Positions 45,236-53,529 of a stretch of DNA of 64,000 bases are shown here, piece by piece. The stretch lies in NCBI RefSeq assembly GCF_002210425.1, contig NZ_MWQK01000007.1, positions 124,001-188,000 on the forward strand, given 5' to 3'. Both the position numbers and the translations under genes were made by a program. Within the stretch, counting starts at the first letter, position 1; each line of letters starts with the position of its first letter. The notes under the pieces were generated by a model. The model did no database searches. It saw only the letters and a list, made by a program, of their open reading frames with translations, and had not been told where the DNA came from. Source of the stretch: Fibrobacter sp. UWB2. Lineage in GTDB: Bacteria; Fibrobacterota; Fibrobacteria; Fibrobacterales; Fibrobacteraceae.

Positions 45236-46696
45236 ATGACTGAAAAAAGTCCTGTCCGTGTACGCTTTGCTCCGAGCCCCACGGGTTATTTGCATGTCGG
45301 TGGCGCACGTACGGCAATCTACAACTACTTCTTTGCAAAACACATGGGTGGCACGTTCTACCTGCGCATCGAAGATACTGACCGTAAGCGCTATAACGAA
45401 ACCGCTCTCCACGACTTGATGCGCGACCTCAAGTGGCTTGGCCTCCAGTGGGATGAAGGTCCGGGTTGCGAAGGCGACTGCGGTCCGTACTTCCAGAGCG
45501 AACGCCTGGACATCTACCATCGCGAAATCAAGAAGCTCTTGGATGCCGGTTGCGCTTACTATTGCTTCTGCACCGAAGAACGTCTGCAGGAAGTCCGCGC
45601 TGAACAAGAAAAGTCTCACGTGCCGGTCACTGGTTACGACCGCCACTGCCGCAACATCAGCCGCGAAGAAGCCGAAGCCCGCATTGCCGCTGGCGAAAAG
45701 GCTGTCATCCGCTTCAAGGTCCCGGAAACGGGCGTTACGGAATTCGATGACATGATCCGTGGCCATATCAGTTACCAGAACGAACTTTTGGATGACCTCG
45801 TGCTCATCAAGCGCGACGGCTATCCGACTTATCACTTCGCAAGCGTTGTCGATGACCACTACATGGGTACGACGCATGTGCTCCGCGGTGACGAATGGAT
45901 CAGCTCCACGCCGAAGCACGAACTCTTGTACAAGGCCTTTGGCTGGCAACCGCCTGTGTGGTGCCACCTGCCGGTGATTCTCGACAAGAACGGCGGTAAG
46001 CTTTCCAAGCGCAAGGGTGCTGCTTCTGTCGGTGACTTCCGCGACCTCGGCTACTTGCCGGAAACGCTTGTGAACTACCTCGCACTCCTCGGCTGGAACC
46101 CGGGCGACGACCGCGAAGTGATGAGCGTCAAGGAAATGATTGACTGCTTCACGCTCGAACGCATCAACCCGAAGTCCGCAAGCTTCGACGAAAAGAAGCT
46201 CCAGTGGATGAACGGCCAGCACATCCACATGTGCGATGATGCATTCCTCAAGGACATCATGGTCGATGGCCTCAAGGCTATGGGCGTTGATACGAGCGCC
46301 GAACCGAATGAACGCTTGCTCGAAATCGTGAAGCAGCTCAAGCCGCGTGCACACTTCGTACAGGATCTCGCAACGATGGCAAAGTACTTCTTTGTCGCTC
46401 CGACGGAATACGACGAAAAGGGCGCCAAGAAACATTTCGGTGAAGGCTCCAAGGAAGTCGCAACGCTCGTGCGCGATATGCTCGCTTCCATCGAAGACTT
46501 CAAGACTCCGGTGATCGAGAAGGGCTTTTACGAACTTGCTGAACGTTGCGGTCACAAGGTCGGTGAACTGGTGGGCGCTCCGCGCCTTGCCGTGTCCGGC
46601 GTGACTGCTGGTCCTGGCCTCTGGGAAATGTTCGAAATTATCGGTAAGGAAGAAGTGCTCCGCCGCATCGACGTGGCGCTCCCGCTGATGAAGTAA
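45236..46696 (+). CDS. gltX: glutamyl-tRNA synthetase
   Basis: 486 residues. Class I synthetase charging tRNA-Glu. HIGH-type motif in FAPSPTGYLHVGGARTA (11-27), RIEDTDR, Zn-site Cys cluster, KLSKRKG as the KMSKS motif, and a C-terminal all-helical anticodon-binding domain. The ATG at 45236 has AGAGGAA upstream; the frame opens earlier at 45182. The upstream 247 bp hold two AAGTTTTGTAC direct repeats (near 45109 and 45170) but no clear regulator site. Its stop overlaps the next start (TAATG). Confidence 0.96.
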   Translation: MTEKSPVRVRFAPSPTGYLHVGGARTAIYNYFFAKHMGGTFYLRIEDTDRKRYNETALHDLMRDLKWLGLQWDEGPGCEGDCGPYFQSERLDIYHREIKKLLDAGCAYYCFCTEERLQEVRAEQEKSHVPVTGYDRHCRNISREEAEARIAAGEKAVIRFKVPETGVTEFDDMIRGHISYQNELLDDLVLIKRDGYPTYHFASVVDDHYMGTTHVLRGDEWISSTPKHELLYKAFGWQPPVWCHLPVILDKNGGKLSKRKGAASVGDFRDLGYLPETLVNYLALLGWNPGDDREVMSVKEMIDCFTLERINPKSASFDEKKLQWMNGQHIHMCDDAFLKDIMVDGLKAMGVDTSAEPNERLLEIVKQLKPRAHFVQDLATMAKYFFVAPTEYDEKGAKKHFGEGSKEVATLVRDMLASIEDFKTPVIEKGFYELAERCGHKVGELVGAPRLAVSGVTAGPGLWEMFEIIGKEEVLRRIDVALPLMK

Positions 46697-47943
46697 TGCG
46701 CCAATATTTCCCCTATCGTTTGTACTCGCAGCTGCTGTACTGCCGGCAATGCCAGCAGGCAGTTCGCCATGACGTCTGCGCCATGGAAGAGTACACGACG
46801 TATGGGGGTATGGAACGCGGTATTCCGCTACTTTGTGTCTGTACTCATTGCGGAACGTATCATGTGGCTTTCTCGCAGGAATTTGCGTTTTGCCATAAGG
46901 ATGATCCGCAATCCGAGTATGCAAAGGTCTATGGGCACAACCGAATTTTTCCGGGTGACTGGCTTTACTTTGACGGGGCAACCCGTCCGTGTGTCGTCAA
47001 GAGTTTTTTCCAGGCGAACGATAGGGAAGTTGTCGTCTATAAAAATGGACCTGCGGATGCAAAGTTCGAAGGTCCGAAAATTACGATAGACCATGAGGTG
47101 TCGCCCGAAGGCTATCGGTTATTGCCTGCGCAGTGCGTGAATACCTTGTTGGGAGACCATGTCTACCATGTCATCCGCAAGCAGTTTGGTATTGCCATTG
47201 GAGTCGTCAAAGACGAAACCAAGGACAAGCTTGTGGTGAAGATGGATGACGGATTAATCGTCTTTATGAGCTATCCTCGCTATGCGGAAAATCCGCCAAA
47301 TGACGAAGTTGTCGCTGTTGTGCGTAAGCATCTGGAACTTTTGTCTGATGGTTTAAGCGAAGATGTCTCCGTCGAAGCAGGGCAAGGCATTGTCTATTTG
47401 CGTGGCTTTGTGAATAGTCTTGCAACAAAGCGAAAAATACAGACCAAAATTGGCGAAATTGCAGGACTGCGCGGCTGCGTGAACATGGTTCGCGTTCGCA
47501 AAAATTCCAAGGTTTCCGACGAGGACTTGGAACGACAAATTTGGGATGTTTTGGATGATATTGCTCATCCGATTTTCAAGTACAGTGTCAAGGTGAAATC
47601 TGGCGCTGCAAAGGTGACGTTCTATTACGAAGATGAAGTTTATCCTGATGAACTGAAGTCGCGTATTGAATGTATTCCCGGCATAGTTTCGTTGAATATG
47701 CATGGGACTGCGATTCTAAAAAAGAATCTCGGCAAAAAAGACCTTTGCCAGAAAATTATGGATAAGCTTGCGTCATACAGTTTCTTGAAAAATTCGTTTG
47801 TTCATGTCACGTATGTGGGCAAGCGTTTCTTGGTCGAGGGGCGTGTGGCAAATATTGTTCAGAGAGAGTTTGCGCTATTGGCTGTTGCTGGTTTTGCTCG
47901 GTCGGTAGCGGTGGGTAACCGTCTAAGAATTTTAAAAACTTAG
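46696..47943 (+). CDS. zinc-ribbon and BON-domain protein, unknown function
   Basis: 415 residues, no signal peptide. The N-terminus carries two Cys pairs (CRQC...C and CVCTHCGTYH), likely a zinc ribbon (about 15-55). A middle beta-rich region (about 75-205) follows, then a BON-like domain (about 215-260: VSVEAGQGIVYLRGFVNSLATKRKI... GLRGCVNMVRV). A second, weaker BON-like unit occupies the C-terminal 130 residues. BON domains usually bind phospholipids or sit in the periplasm; here they are fused to a ribbon in an apparently cytosolic protein. I do not recognise the whole. Translationally coupled to gltX by TAATG and followed by the WYL regulator. Confidence 0.75.
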   Translation: MRQYFPYRLYSQLLYCRQCQQAVRHDVCAMEEYTTYGGMERGIPLLCVCTHCGTYHVAFSQEFAFCHKDDPQSEYAKVYGHNRIFPGDWLYFDGATRPCVVKSFFQANDREVVVYKNGPADAKFEGPKITIDHEVSPEGYRLLPAQCVNTLLGDHVYHVIRKQFGIAIGVVKDETKDKLVVKMDDGLIVFMSYPRYAENPPNDEVVAVVRKHLELLSDGLSEDVSVEAGQGIVYLRGFVNSLATKRKIQTKIGEIAGLRGCVNMVRVRKNSKVSDEDLERQIWDVLDDIAHPIFKYSVKVKSGAAKVTFYYEDEVYPDELKSRIECIPGIVSLNMHGTAILKKNLGKKDLCQKIMDKLASYSFLKNSFVHVTYVGKRFLVEGRVANIVQREFALLAVAGFARSVAVGNRLRILKT

Positions 47944-47961
47944 GAAAAAGAGGAGTGAAAA

Positions 47962-48945
47962 ATGGCTACAGGATATGAAAAGATAAATAAGATTAAATGC
48001 AAACTTCGTGTGCCGATGACGGTGTCGATGCTTGCACAGGCGATGGATTGCGGACCGAGAACTATTTTCCGCCATTTAAATGCACTAGAACAGGAAAATT
48101 GCGGCCTCCATAAGTTCAAAAAGGATGGCGAAACTTTTTACGTTATTCAAACCGAACAGAAGGTGGACTTTAACCAGAAAATCGTCAAGCAACTTGAAAA
48201 GTTGAAAAAGACGATGAACGATACAACGCCCTTGGACTTGAAAAACCGTAAGCTCATCGATAGCGTTATTTCGTCCATGCAGACAACGGACCCGGATGGA
48301 TTCAAGGCTGAAGCGATTACGCTTGACCCGAATTACATCATGGATTACGGCCCGTTCTGTGACCACAAGGCTCAAGACACGATGGTCTCGAAGCTTTTGT
48401 CAGCAATTCGTGAAGGCTTTAAGATTCGCATTGTGTACAGGAGCACGAACGAAGAAACGGAAAAGAAGACGATTGAAGTTTGCCCAATCAAGCTCGTGAT
48501 GCGCATTGATACGCTTTATCTGATTGCTGCTGATGAAACGTATGCAGAAACACAAGTCTTCAAAAATTATCTTGTCGAAAATATCATGAGTGTGGTCCAG
48601 ACGAATAACTGCGCCATGACGCTTCGTGAACCGTTCTGCGTGTATGAACATTACAAGTATGCATTTGGCAAGTACGTCTCTGCAGAAGACCCGCAAACGG
48701 TGACACTCCTTATCAAGACGGGCTGGCTTAAGACTCAGTTTAATAAGTCCCGCTTCTCTCCGGCTGCCGAAATCACCGAAGATAAAGACGGCAATATGAT
48801 TGTGACGCTGAAGCTCCGCTTGACTCCGGACTTTAAGACATGGCTGTTTGGCGTGTTGCCGGATGTGAAGATTCTGAAGCCGGAATCTTTGCGCACAGAA
48901 ATGATTGAAAAATTGAAAAATACATTGAAGGACATGAAGGCGTAG
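47962..48945 (+). CDS. WYL-domain transcriptional regulator
   Basis: 327 residues. N-terminal helix-turn-helix (about 15-60, MTVSMLAQAMDCGPRTIFRHLNALE) and a WYL domain (about 150-225: FKIRIVYRSTNEETEKKTIEVCPIKLVMRIDTLYLIAADE). A C-terminal WCX-like extension follows. WYL proteins bind nucleic-acid or nucleotide ligands and often control DNA-damage or phage-defence genes; this copy is near housekeeping genes and its target is unknown. AGGAG lies before the ATG, and queA starts 2 bp after its stop. Confidence 0.9.
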   Translation: MATGYEKINKIKCKLRVPMTVSMLAQAMDCGPRTIFRHLNALEQENCGLHKFKKDGETFYVIQTEQKVDFNQKIVKQLEKLKKTMNDTTPLDLKNRKLIDSVISSMQTTDPDGFKAEAITLDPNYIMDYGPFCDHKAQDTMVSKLLSAIREGFKIRIVYRSTNEETEKKTIEVCPIKLVMRIDTLYLIAADETYAETQVFKNYLVENIMSVVQTNNCAMTLREPFCVYEHYKYAFGKYVSAEDPQTVTLLIKTGWLKTQFNKSRFSPAAEITEDKDGNMIVTLKLRLTPDFKTWLFGVLPDVKILKPESLRTEMIEKLKNTLKDMKA

Positions 48946-48947
48946 TA

Positions 48948-49994
48948 ATGGATTACCGTCTTTCTGATTACAACTTTGAATTCCCGAAAGAATTGATTGC
49001 CTCCCGTACGGCGGGCAAGGGCAAGACTCATATTCTGTACTGCCCCAAAAATGGCGGCGAACGCCGCATCATGAAGGCTCCTGAAATTGTCGACCTGTTC
49101 CGTCCGGGCGATTGCCTCGTGGTAAACAATACCAAAGTGATTCCTGCTCGCTTGTATGGCGAAACGCAATTTGGCGGTCAGGTCGAAGTTCTCCTGGTGC
49201 AGGCGCTCAATCCGTCTGAAGCGGGCGAGGCGCGCTTTGAAGCCAAGGTGCATCCGGGCAAGGCTTTCCAGGTCGGACGTGAACTCAAACTTGCAGGCGT
49301 TCGCACATTCGTGGAAGAAGTTCATGAAGAAGACGGCAACCGCGTTCTTCGTTTTGAAAAGACTCCTGCCGAGATGGAAGAGGTCATGAACAAGGAAGGG
49401 CACGTTCCGCTGCCGCCTTACATTGACCGCCCCGATGACGAAGACGACAAGAAAGCGTACCAGACGATTTTCGCAAAGTACGCTGGCGCTGTGGCTGCAC
49501 CGACCGCAAGCCTCCACTTTAGCGAACAAATGCTCGAAGACTTGAAGGCGAAGGGTGTGTACGTTGCTGAAGTCACGCTCCATGTGGGCCCGGGAACGTT
49601 CCAGAACATCTCTGTCGAAGATTTCACAAAGCATAAGATGCACGGCGAGCATTACGAACTCACCAAGGAAAATGCCGACATCATCAACAAGGCGAAGCGC
49701 GAAGGCGGCCGCATTGTAACGGTCGGCACAACAAGTACGCGCGTGATTGAAACGGTTGCCGATGCTAACGGATTCTTGAAACCGCAAAAGGGCGTGACCT
49801 ATGCGTTCTTCTATCCAGGATACAAGTACAAGATTGTGGACGGCCTTTTAACCAATTTCCATTGGCCAAAGAGCTCTCTTATCTTGCTCGTGTCCGCATT
49901 CTATGGTCGCGAAAACACGCTTGATGCATACAAAATGGCCGTAGAGAACAAGCTTAAATTGTTCAGCTACGGCGACGGAATGCTGATATTGTAA
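48948..49994 (+). CDS. queA: S-adenosylmethionine:tRNA ribosyltransferase-isomerase
   Basis: 348 residues. Makes epoxyqueuosine at the wobble base of tRNAs with GUN anticodons. Conserved N-terminus DYRLSDYNFEFPKELIASRTA, VVNNTKVIPARLYG, PLPPYIDRPDDEDDKKAYQTIFAKYAGAVAAPTASLHF, HVGPGTFQNI and TNFHWPKSSLILLVSAFYGRE are all characteristic. Last gene of the run gltX-BON-WYL-queA. Convergent with the membrane-protein gene at 49999. Confidence 0.97.
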   Translation: MDYRLSDYNFEFPKELIASRTAGKGKTHILYCPKNGGERRIMKAPEIVDLFRPGDCLVVNNTKVIPARLYGETQFGGQVEVLLVQALNPSEAGEARFEAKVHPGKAFQVGRELKLAGVRTFVEEVHEEDGNRVLRFEKTPAEMEEVMNKEGHVPLPPYIDRPDDEDDKKAYQTIFAKYAGAVAAPTASLHFSEQMLEDLKAKGVYVAEVTLHVGPGTFQNISVEDFTKHKMHGEHYELTKENADIINKAKREGGRIVTVGTTSTRVIETVADANGFLKPQKGVTYAFFYPGYKYKIVDGLLTNFHWPKSSLILLVSAFYGRENTLDAYKMAVENKLKLFSYGDGMLIL

Positions 49995-49998
49995 GGAA

Positions 49999-50526
49999 TT
50001 ATTTTGCAGGCGTTTCGGATTCCATTTCGAGCGCTTGCGGAATCTTTTCGTCCTTGCAAAGGATTTCTTCGCGAATCTTAAATGTGAAGTCCTCCAGGTT
50101 GTTTTCAAACATCTTCTGGAAGGGCTTCTTTTTTTGTACGCGTTCCAAGGCGCAAGAGCAATAGTTGATGCGCTGGATTAGCTTCACGTCGTCTGTCGGC
50201 GTGTCGTGCGAGAAAACGCATTCGTGCATGATGGCGTATTCCATGGAACGGTCGTAACGGAACTTGCATTTGTTCGGAAGGTCCGGCTGTGCTGCAATTT
50301 TCTCGATGATCTTTTCCGTCGGAATTTTGCTGCTAAACCAGTTGTTGGCCTGGTAGCCTAAGAAAAAGAACAGCAGGCAGACGATGATGCGGATGGTGTT
50401 TCTTCTGCGGTAAGCCATTCTGTTGAAACTGCGTTCCAGAGCGGCAAACGTCATGGTCGCATGTTTCTTGACTTCGTTCAAATCATCGTTATCGCTGTTG
50501 TTTACGTTATTGTTGTTTTCAATCAT
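49999..50526 (-). CDS. single-pass membrane protein, unknown
   Basis: 175 residues. An Asn/Asp-rich start, one membrane helix (about 45-64, IRIIVCLLFFFLGYQANNWF) preceded by RRR, and a Cys-containing outside domain with four Cys (CKFRYDRS, HECVFSH, YCSCALERV). By the positive-inside rule the C-terminal domain faces the periplasm. No known family. Overlaps hpt by 4 bp (ATGA), so it is the last gene of the GH57-hpt operon. Confidence 0.7.
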   Translation of the reverse strand: MIENNNNVNNSDNDDLNEVKKHATMTFAALERSFNRMAYRRRNTIRIIVCLLFFFLGYQANNWFSSKIPTEKIIEKIAAQPDLPNKCKFRYDRSMEYAIMHECVFSHDTPTDDVKLIQRINYCSCALERVQKKKPFQKMFENNLEDFTFKIREEILCKDEKIPQALEMESETPAK

Positions 50527-51044
50527 GCTTCTTCAAGTGCCCATACTTCTGGATAGGTGCGGTACGTATTTGCATAGTCGAGACCGTAACCTACCACAAA
50601 TTTATCTTCAATTTCAAAACCAACGAAGTCGGCATGGTAATTCACCGTTCGTCTTGATTCCTTGTTCAACAGTACGCAAGTCGTGATGGAGGCGGGGGAG
50701 TAATCCGCGAGGGCTTTCACGAGGGAATACATCGTGTTGCCAGTGTCTAGAATGTCGTCAATCAGCAAAACGCGCTTGCCTTTGATGTCGAGATCTTCAA
50801 GGCCCGAAATATGGACGTTTGCGTTTGGCTTGTCGGATTCGCCGTAGCTTGACGCCTTGATAAATGCAATGCGCAATTTCGGAGTCGCGATACGGCGAGA
50901 CAAGTCGGCGGTAAACATATAGCTGCCGGTAAGTGCAGATAAAATCACGTCGAAATCAAACGCTTTCAGTTCAGAGGCGAGTGAGTCTACGCGCGCATTT
51001 ATCTCTTGCGCTGTAATGAGTGGGGCGCTCGGCAGCTTGTACAT
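50523..51044 (-). CDS. hpt: hypoxanthine phosphoribosyltransferase
   Basis: 173 residues. Purine salvage: hypoxanthine or guanine plus PRPP to IMP/GMP. PRPP-binding loop VLLIDDILDTGNTM (about 90-103), SSYGESDKPN flexible loop, LTGSYMFTADLSR, and the base-binding end VGFEIEDKFVVGYGLDYANTYR are diagnostic. The start overlaps the stop of the GH57-like gene (TAATG), implying coupling. Confidence 0.95.
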   Translation of the reverse strand: MYKLPSAPLITAQEINARVDSLASELKAFDFDVILSALTGSYMFTADLSRRIATPKLRIAFIKASSYGESDKPNANVHISGLEDLDIKGKRVLLIDDILDTGNTMYSLVKALADYSPASITTCVLLNKESRRTVNYHADFVGFEIEDKFVVGYGLDYANTYRTYPEVWALEEA

Positions 51045-53464
51045 TAAACCACCTCAAAGTTCAGCCATTGGAACATCGGCTTGAGGGCCGCAAACTTTCC
51101 GTCTGGTTCTGCCTTGTATTGCTTGTAGATGCCAAAGACGTGGTTTTCAAGAGAAGTCTTGTTGATGAAAATCTTCAGCCAATCGGCGACCGTGATGAGG
51201 TCGGTGATGTAGTTGAGGGTTTCTTCGTTGAACTTCTTTGCTACTTCGTCGATGAGGAGCGTGAGCTTATGGAAGAACATGTGGCCAAGCCCGCCAAAGC
51301 TAAAGTGCGTGTTGAGCGCTGTTGCTTCGGTGATGAGTTCGTGAATTTCTTCGATGTTCGCCTTGTTGTGCTCGTTCAGCAACTGCAATGCGGCATGGTG
51401 AATTCGGGCGTTGATTTCCACAGTGAGGATCTTTCTCATTGTGTCCGGCAAGGTGTGGTCCGGGTCGGCAAGGCTGTCGATGGAAATGCCATGGTTCAGC
51501 GCAAAGCCGGAGAACGACTTTGTGATGTTTTCGAGGTGCATCTGCGTCGAAAGCTGGTTGATGCGCTTCAGAGAATCGCTCGCGAGATTGCTCATGCGGA
51601 CAACGTATGCTGTCGGATAGAGCTCGTGGAGCTGTTCCGTCGTCATGTTCGTATTTTCAACAAACGTGAGACCGCTTTCCTTTTCTTCGCCCATGGCAAC
51701 GACGATGTTTACGCGGCTGAGCTGGTCCGTGACGACCAAGTTCGTGGTCACGCAAGATTCTCCGAGATCGTTGTCTTCATAAGATGTGCGCACAAGCGTC
51801 TGGCGACGGCGGGACGCAATCTTTGTTGCCGTGATGCGGGAATCCTTGTTGAGGTAGTCTTCTTCAAGTTCGAGGTGGTAAATCGCGGCACGTTCTGCCA
51901 TCTGCTTGATGACGGACGGGACGTTTTCTTCGGCGTACTTTGTGAATACTTCAGCGCCGTTCCACTTGTGTTCGTTACTCGTGGCGCGAGCGAGAATGTA
52001 CAGAATTTCGCTCTTGAGATTGTCGCCCATCGGGAGGAACGGCTTTAAAAGCTGCATCGCGCGGAGAGCGTAACGCATGTTCTGCACCGGTTCGAGCCCT
52101 TCGATATCGTTGAAGAACCAGCCGCAGCTCGTGAAGCTGAACAGGCAGAACTTCTGGATTTCGAGAAGTCGAATGGCCTTAGCGCGGTCTTCTTGCTTTT
52201 CGTAATCCTTGAGCGTATCCTTGAGGTACTGTTCCTTGCGGGATTCGTCTTCGGGGGCTACAATCACCTGGATGTAGTTGTTACGTGCTTCCCATGGATC
52301 AATCTTCGAAATCTTTTCGAATTCGCGAACGAAGATGTTGTCGGCGACTTCCTTGAGATGGTTAAAGGCATCGCGGAGCGGGCCTCTCCATTTTTGGTTC
52401 CAGTCGGCGCCACCGCCGGTGGAGCAACCGCAGTCTCTGTACCAGCGGCCTACGCCATGAGCGCAGCTCCAGGCGCAGCCTTCACCGTAGAAGTTCTTGA
52501 GTTCGACTTCGTGCTTGGGCGGGAACTTTTCGAGGAACCAACCGTAGTTCACCGGAACCATGTTGTTCTGCGGGGCGAACTTGTTGTAGAGCCATGCGGC
52601 GCACATGTCGCCAAACGGTTCATGGTGGCCGTAGGATTCTCCGTCAGTGCCAATGCTTACGAGCTGGGGATCGTTACGGTTGGCGTCCCAGGCGCTTTCA
52701 ATGCGGTGGCCGAAAGTGCCTGCATCGCGGAGTAAATGTTCAAAGCCGACGGCGCTCGAAAGCCACGGGTTGTAGAAGAACACGTCGAGGTAACCGTCAC
52801 AGACGAGGTTGCCTTCCTTGTCGCGCGGGTAAATGCGGTACGGGCGCGTGGTATCGATATTCGTGTTGCTGCAATCGGTCCACTTCTTGTCGCCAAACTT
52901 GCGGAACTTGTCAGCCTGCGTGGGCGAGAGAATCGTGTACTTGATGCCTGCCTTGATGAGCTCGACAACTGTTTCAAAGTTGATGGCGGTTTCGGCAAGC
53001 CACATGGCTTCGGGCATGCGACCGAAATGGAACTTGAAATCTTCAATGCCCCAGCGAATTTGTGTACGCTTGTCTTGCGTGCTTGCGAGCGGCATGATGA
53101 TGTGGTTGTAAACTTGTGCAATCGCATTGCCGTGCCCGTTCATGCGTTCCTGGCTGCGCTTGTCGGCGTCCTGAATGCGTTTGTAGGTGTCGGGCGTGTT
53201 GGTACGGATCCAGCCCATGAGAGTCGGGCCGATGTTGAAGCTCATGAAATCGTAGTTGTTTACGATGTCGACAATTTTGCCTTTAGAATTTAAAATACGG
53301 CTTGCGGAGTTCGGGCTATAGCACTCGCTTGCAATGCGTTCGTTCCAGTCGTGGAACGGACGTGCGCTTGGCTGGTTCTCGATAACACCAGTCCAAGGAT
53401 TTTCGCGAGGGGGCTGATAAAAATGTCCGTGAATAGTAAAGTAAAGGGGGGTCTTTTCGGTCAT
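51044..53464 (-). CDS. GH57-like glycoside hydrolase with DUF3536
   Basis: 806 residues, no signal peptide, so cytosolic. The N-terminal GH57-type domain starts LYFTIHGHFYQPPRENPWTG and includes NIGPTLMGWI, GHGNAIAQVYNHIIMPL and PEAMWLAETAIN, where the GH57 nucleophile Glu is expected (MWLAE). DUF3536-type C-terminal helical domain. Related proteins are annotated as alpha-amylase/4-alpha-glucanotransferase-like, so a role in glycogen or maltodextrin turnover is likely; Fibrobacter stores glycogen. Substrate is not proven. First gene of a minus-strand operon with hpt and the membrane protein. Confidence 0.87.
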   Translation of the reverse strand: MTEKTPLYFTIHGHFYQPPRENPWTGVIENQPSARPFHDWNERIASECYSPNSASRILNSKGKIVDIVNNYDFMSFNIGPTLMGWIRTNTPDTYKRIQDADKRSQERMNGHGNAIAQVYNHIIMPLASTQDKRTQIRWGIEDFKFHFGRMPEAMWLAETAINFETVVELIKAGIKYTILSPTQADKFRKFGDKKWTDCSNTNIDTTRPYRIYPRDKEGNLVCDGYLDVFFYNPWLSSAVGFEHLLRDAGTFGHRIESAWDANRNDPQLVSIGTDGESYGHHEPFGDMCAAWLYNKFAPQNNMVPVNYGWFLEKFPPKHEVELKNFYGEGCAWSCAHGVGRWYRDCGCSTGGGADWNQKWRGPLRDAFNHLKEVADNIFVREFEKISKIDPWEARNNYIQVIVAPEDESRKEQYLKDTLKDYEKQEDRAKAIRLLEIQKFCLFSFTSCGWFFNDIEGLEPVQNMRYALRAMQLLKPFLPMGDNLKSEILYILARATSNEHKWNGAEVFTKYAEENVPSVIKQMAERAAIYHLELEEDYLNKDSRITATKIASRRRQTLVRTSYEDNDLGESCVTTNLVVTDQLSRVNIVVAMGEEKESGLTFVENTNMTTEQLHELYPTAYVVRMSNLASDSLKRINQLSTQMHLENITKSFSGFALNHGISIDSLADPDHTLPDTMRKILTVEINARIHHAALQLLNEHNKANIEEIHELITEATALNTHFSFGGLGHMFFHKLTLLIDEVAKKFNEETLNYITDLITVADWLKIFINKTSLENHVFGIYKQYKAEPDGKFAALKPMFQWLNFEVV

Positions 53465-53477
53465 GGTTTAAAAATAG

Positions 53478-53505
53478 AAAAAAGGTTCAAAAGTGAACCT
53501 TTTTT
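53478..53505 (-). terminator. terminator between the mannanase cluster and the GH57 operon
   Basis: Stem AAAAAAGGTTCA/TGAACCTTTTTT with a 4-nt loop; symmetrical, so it could work on both strands. It follows the stop at 53530. Confidence 0.85.
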
Positions 53506-53529
53506 TTAAAATACATGTTGCGACGCGCA

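Noticed and set aside
45035-46981. 648-codon open frame opposite gltX
   Set aside because: Antisense shadow of gltX extending into AT-rich intergenic DNA; no motif.
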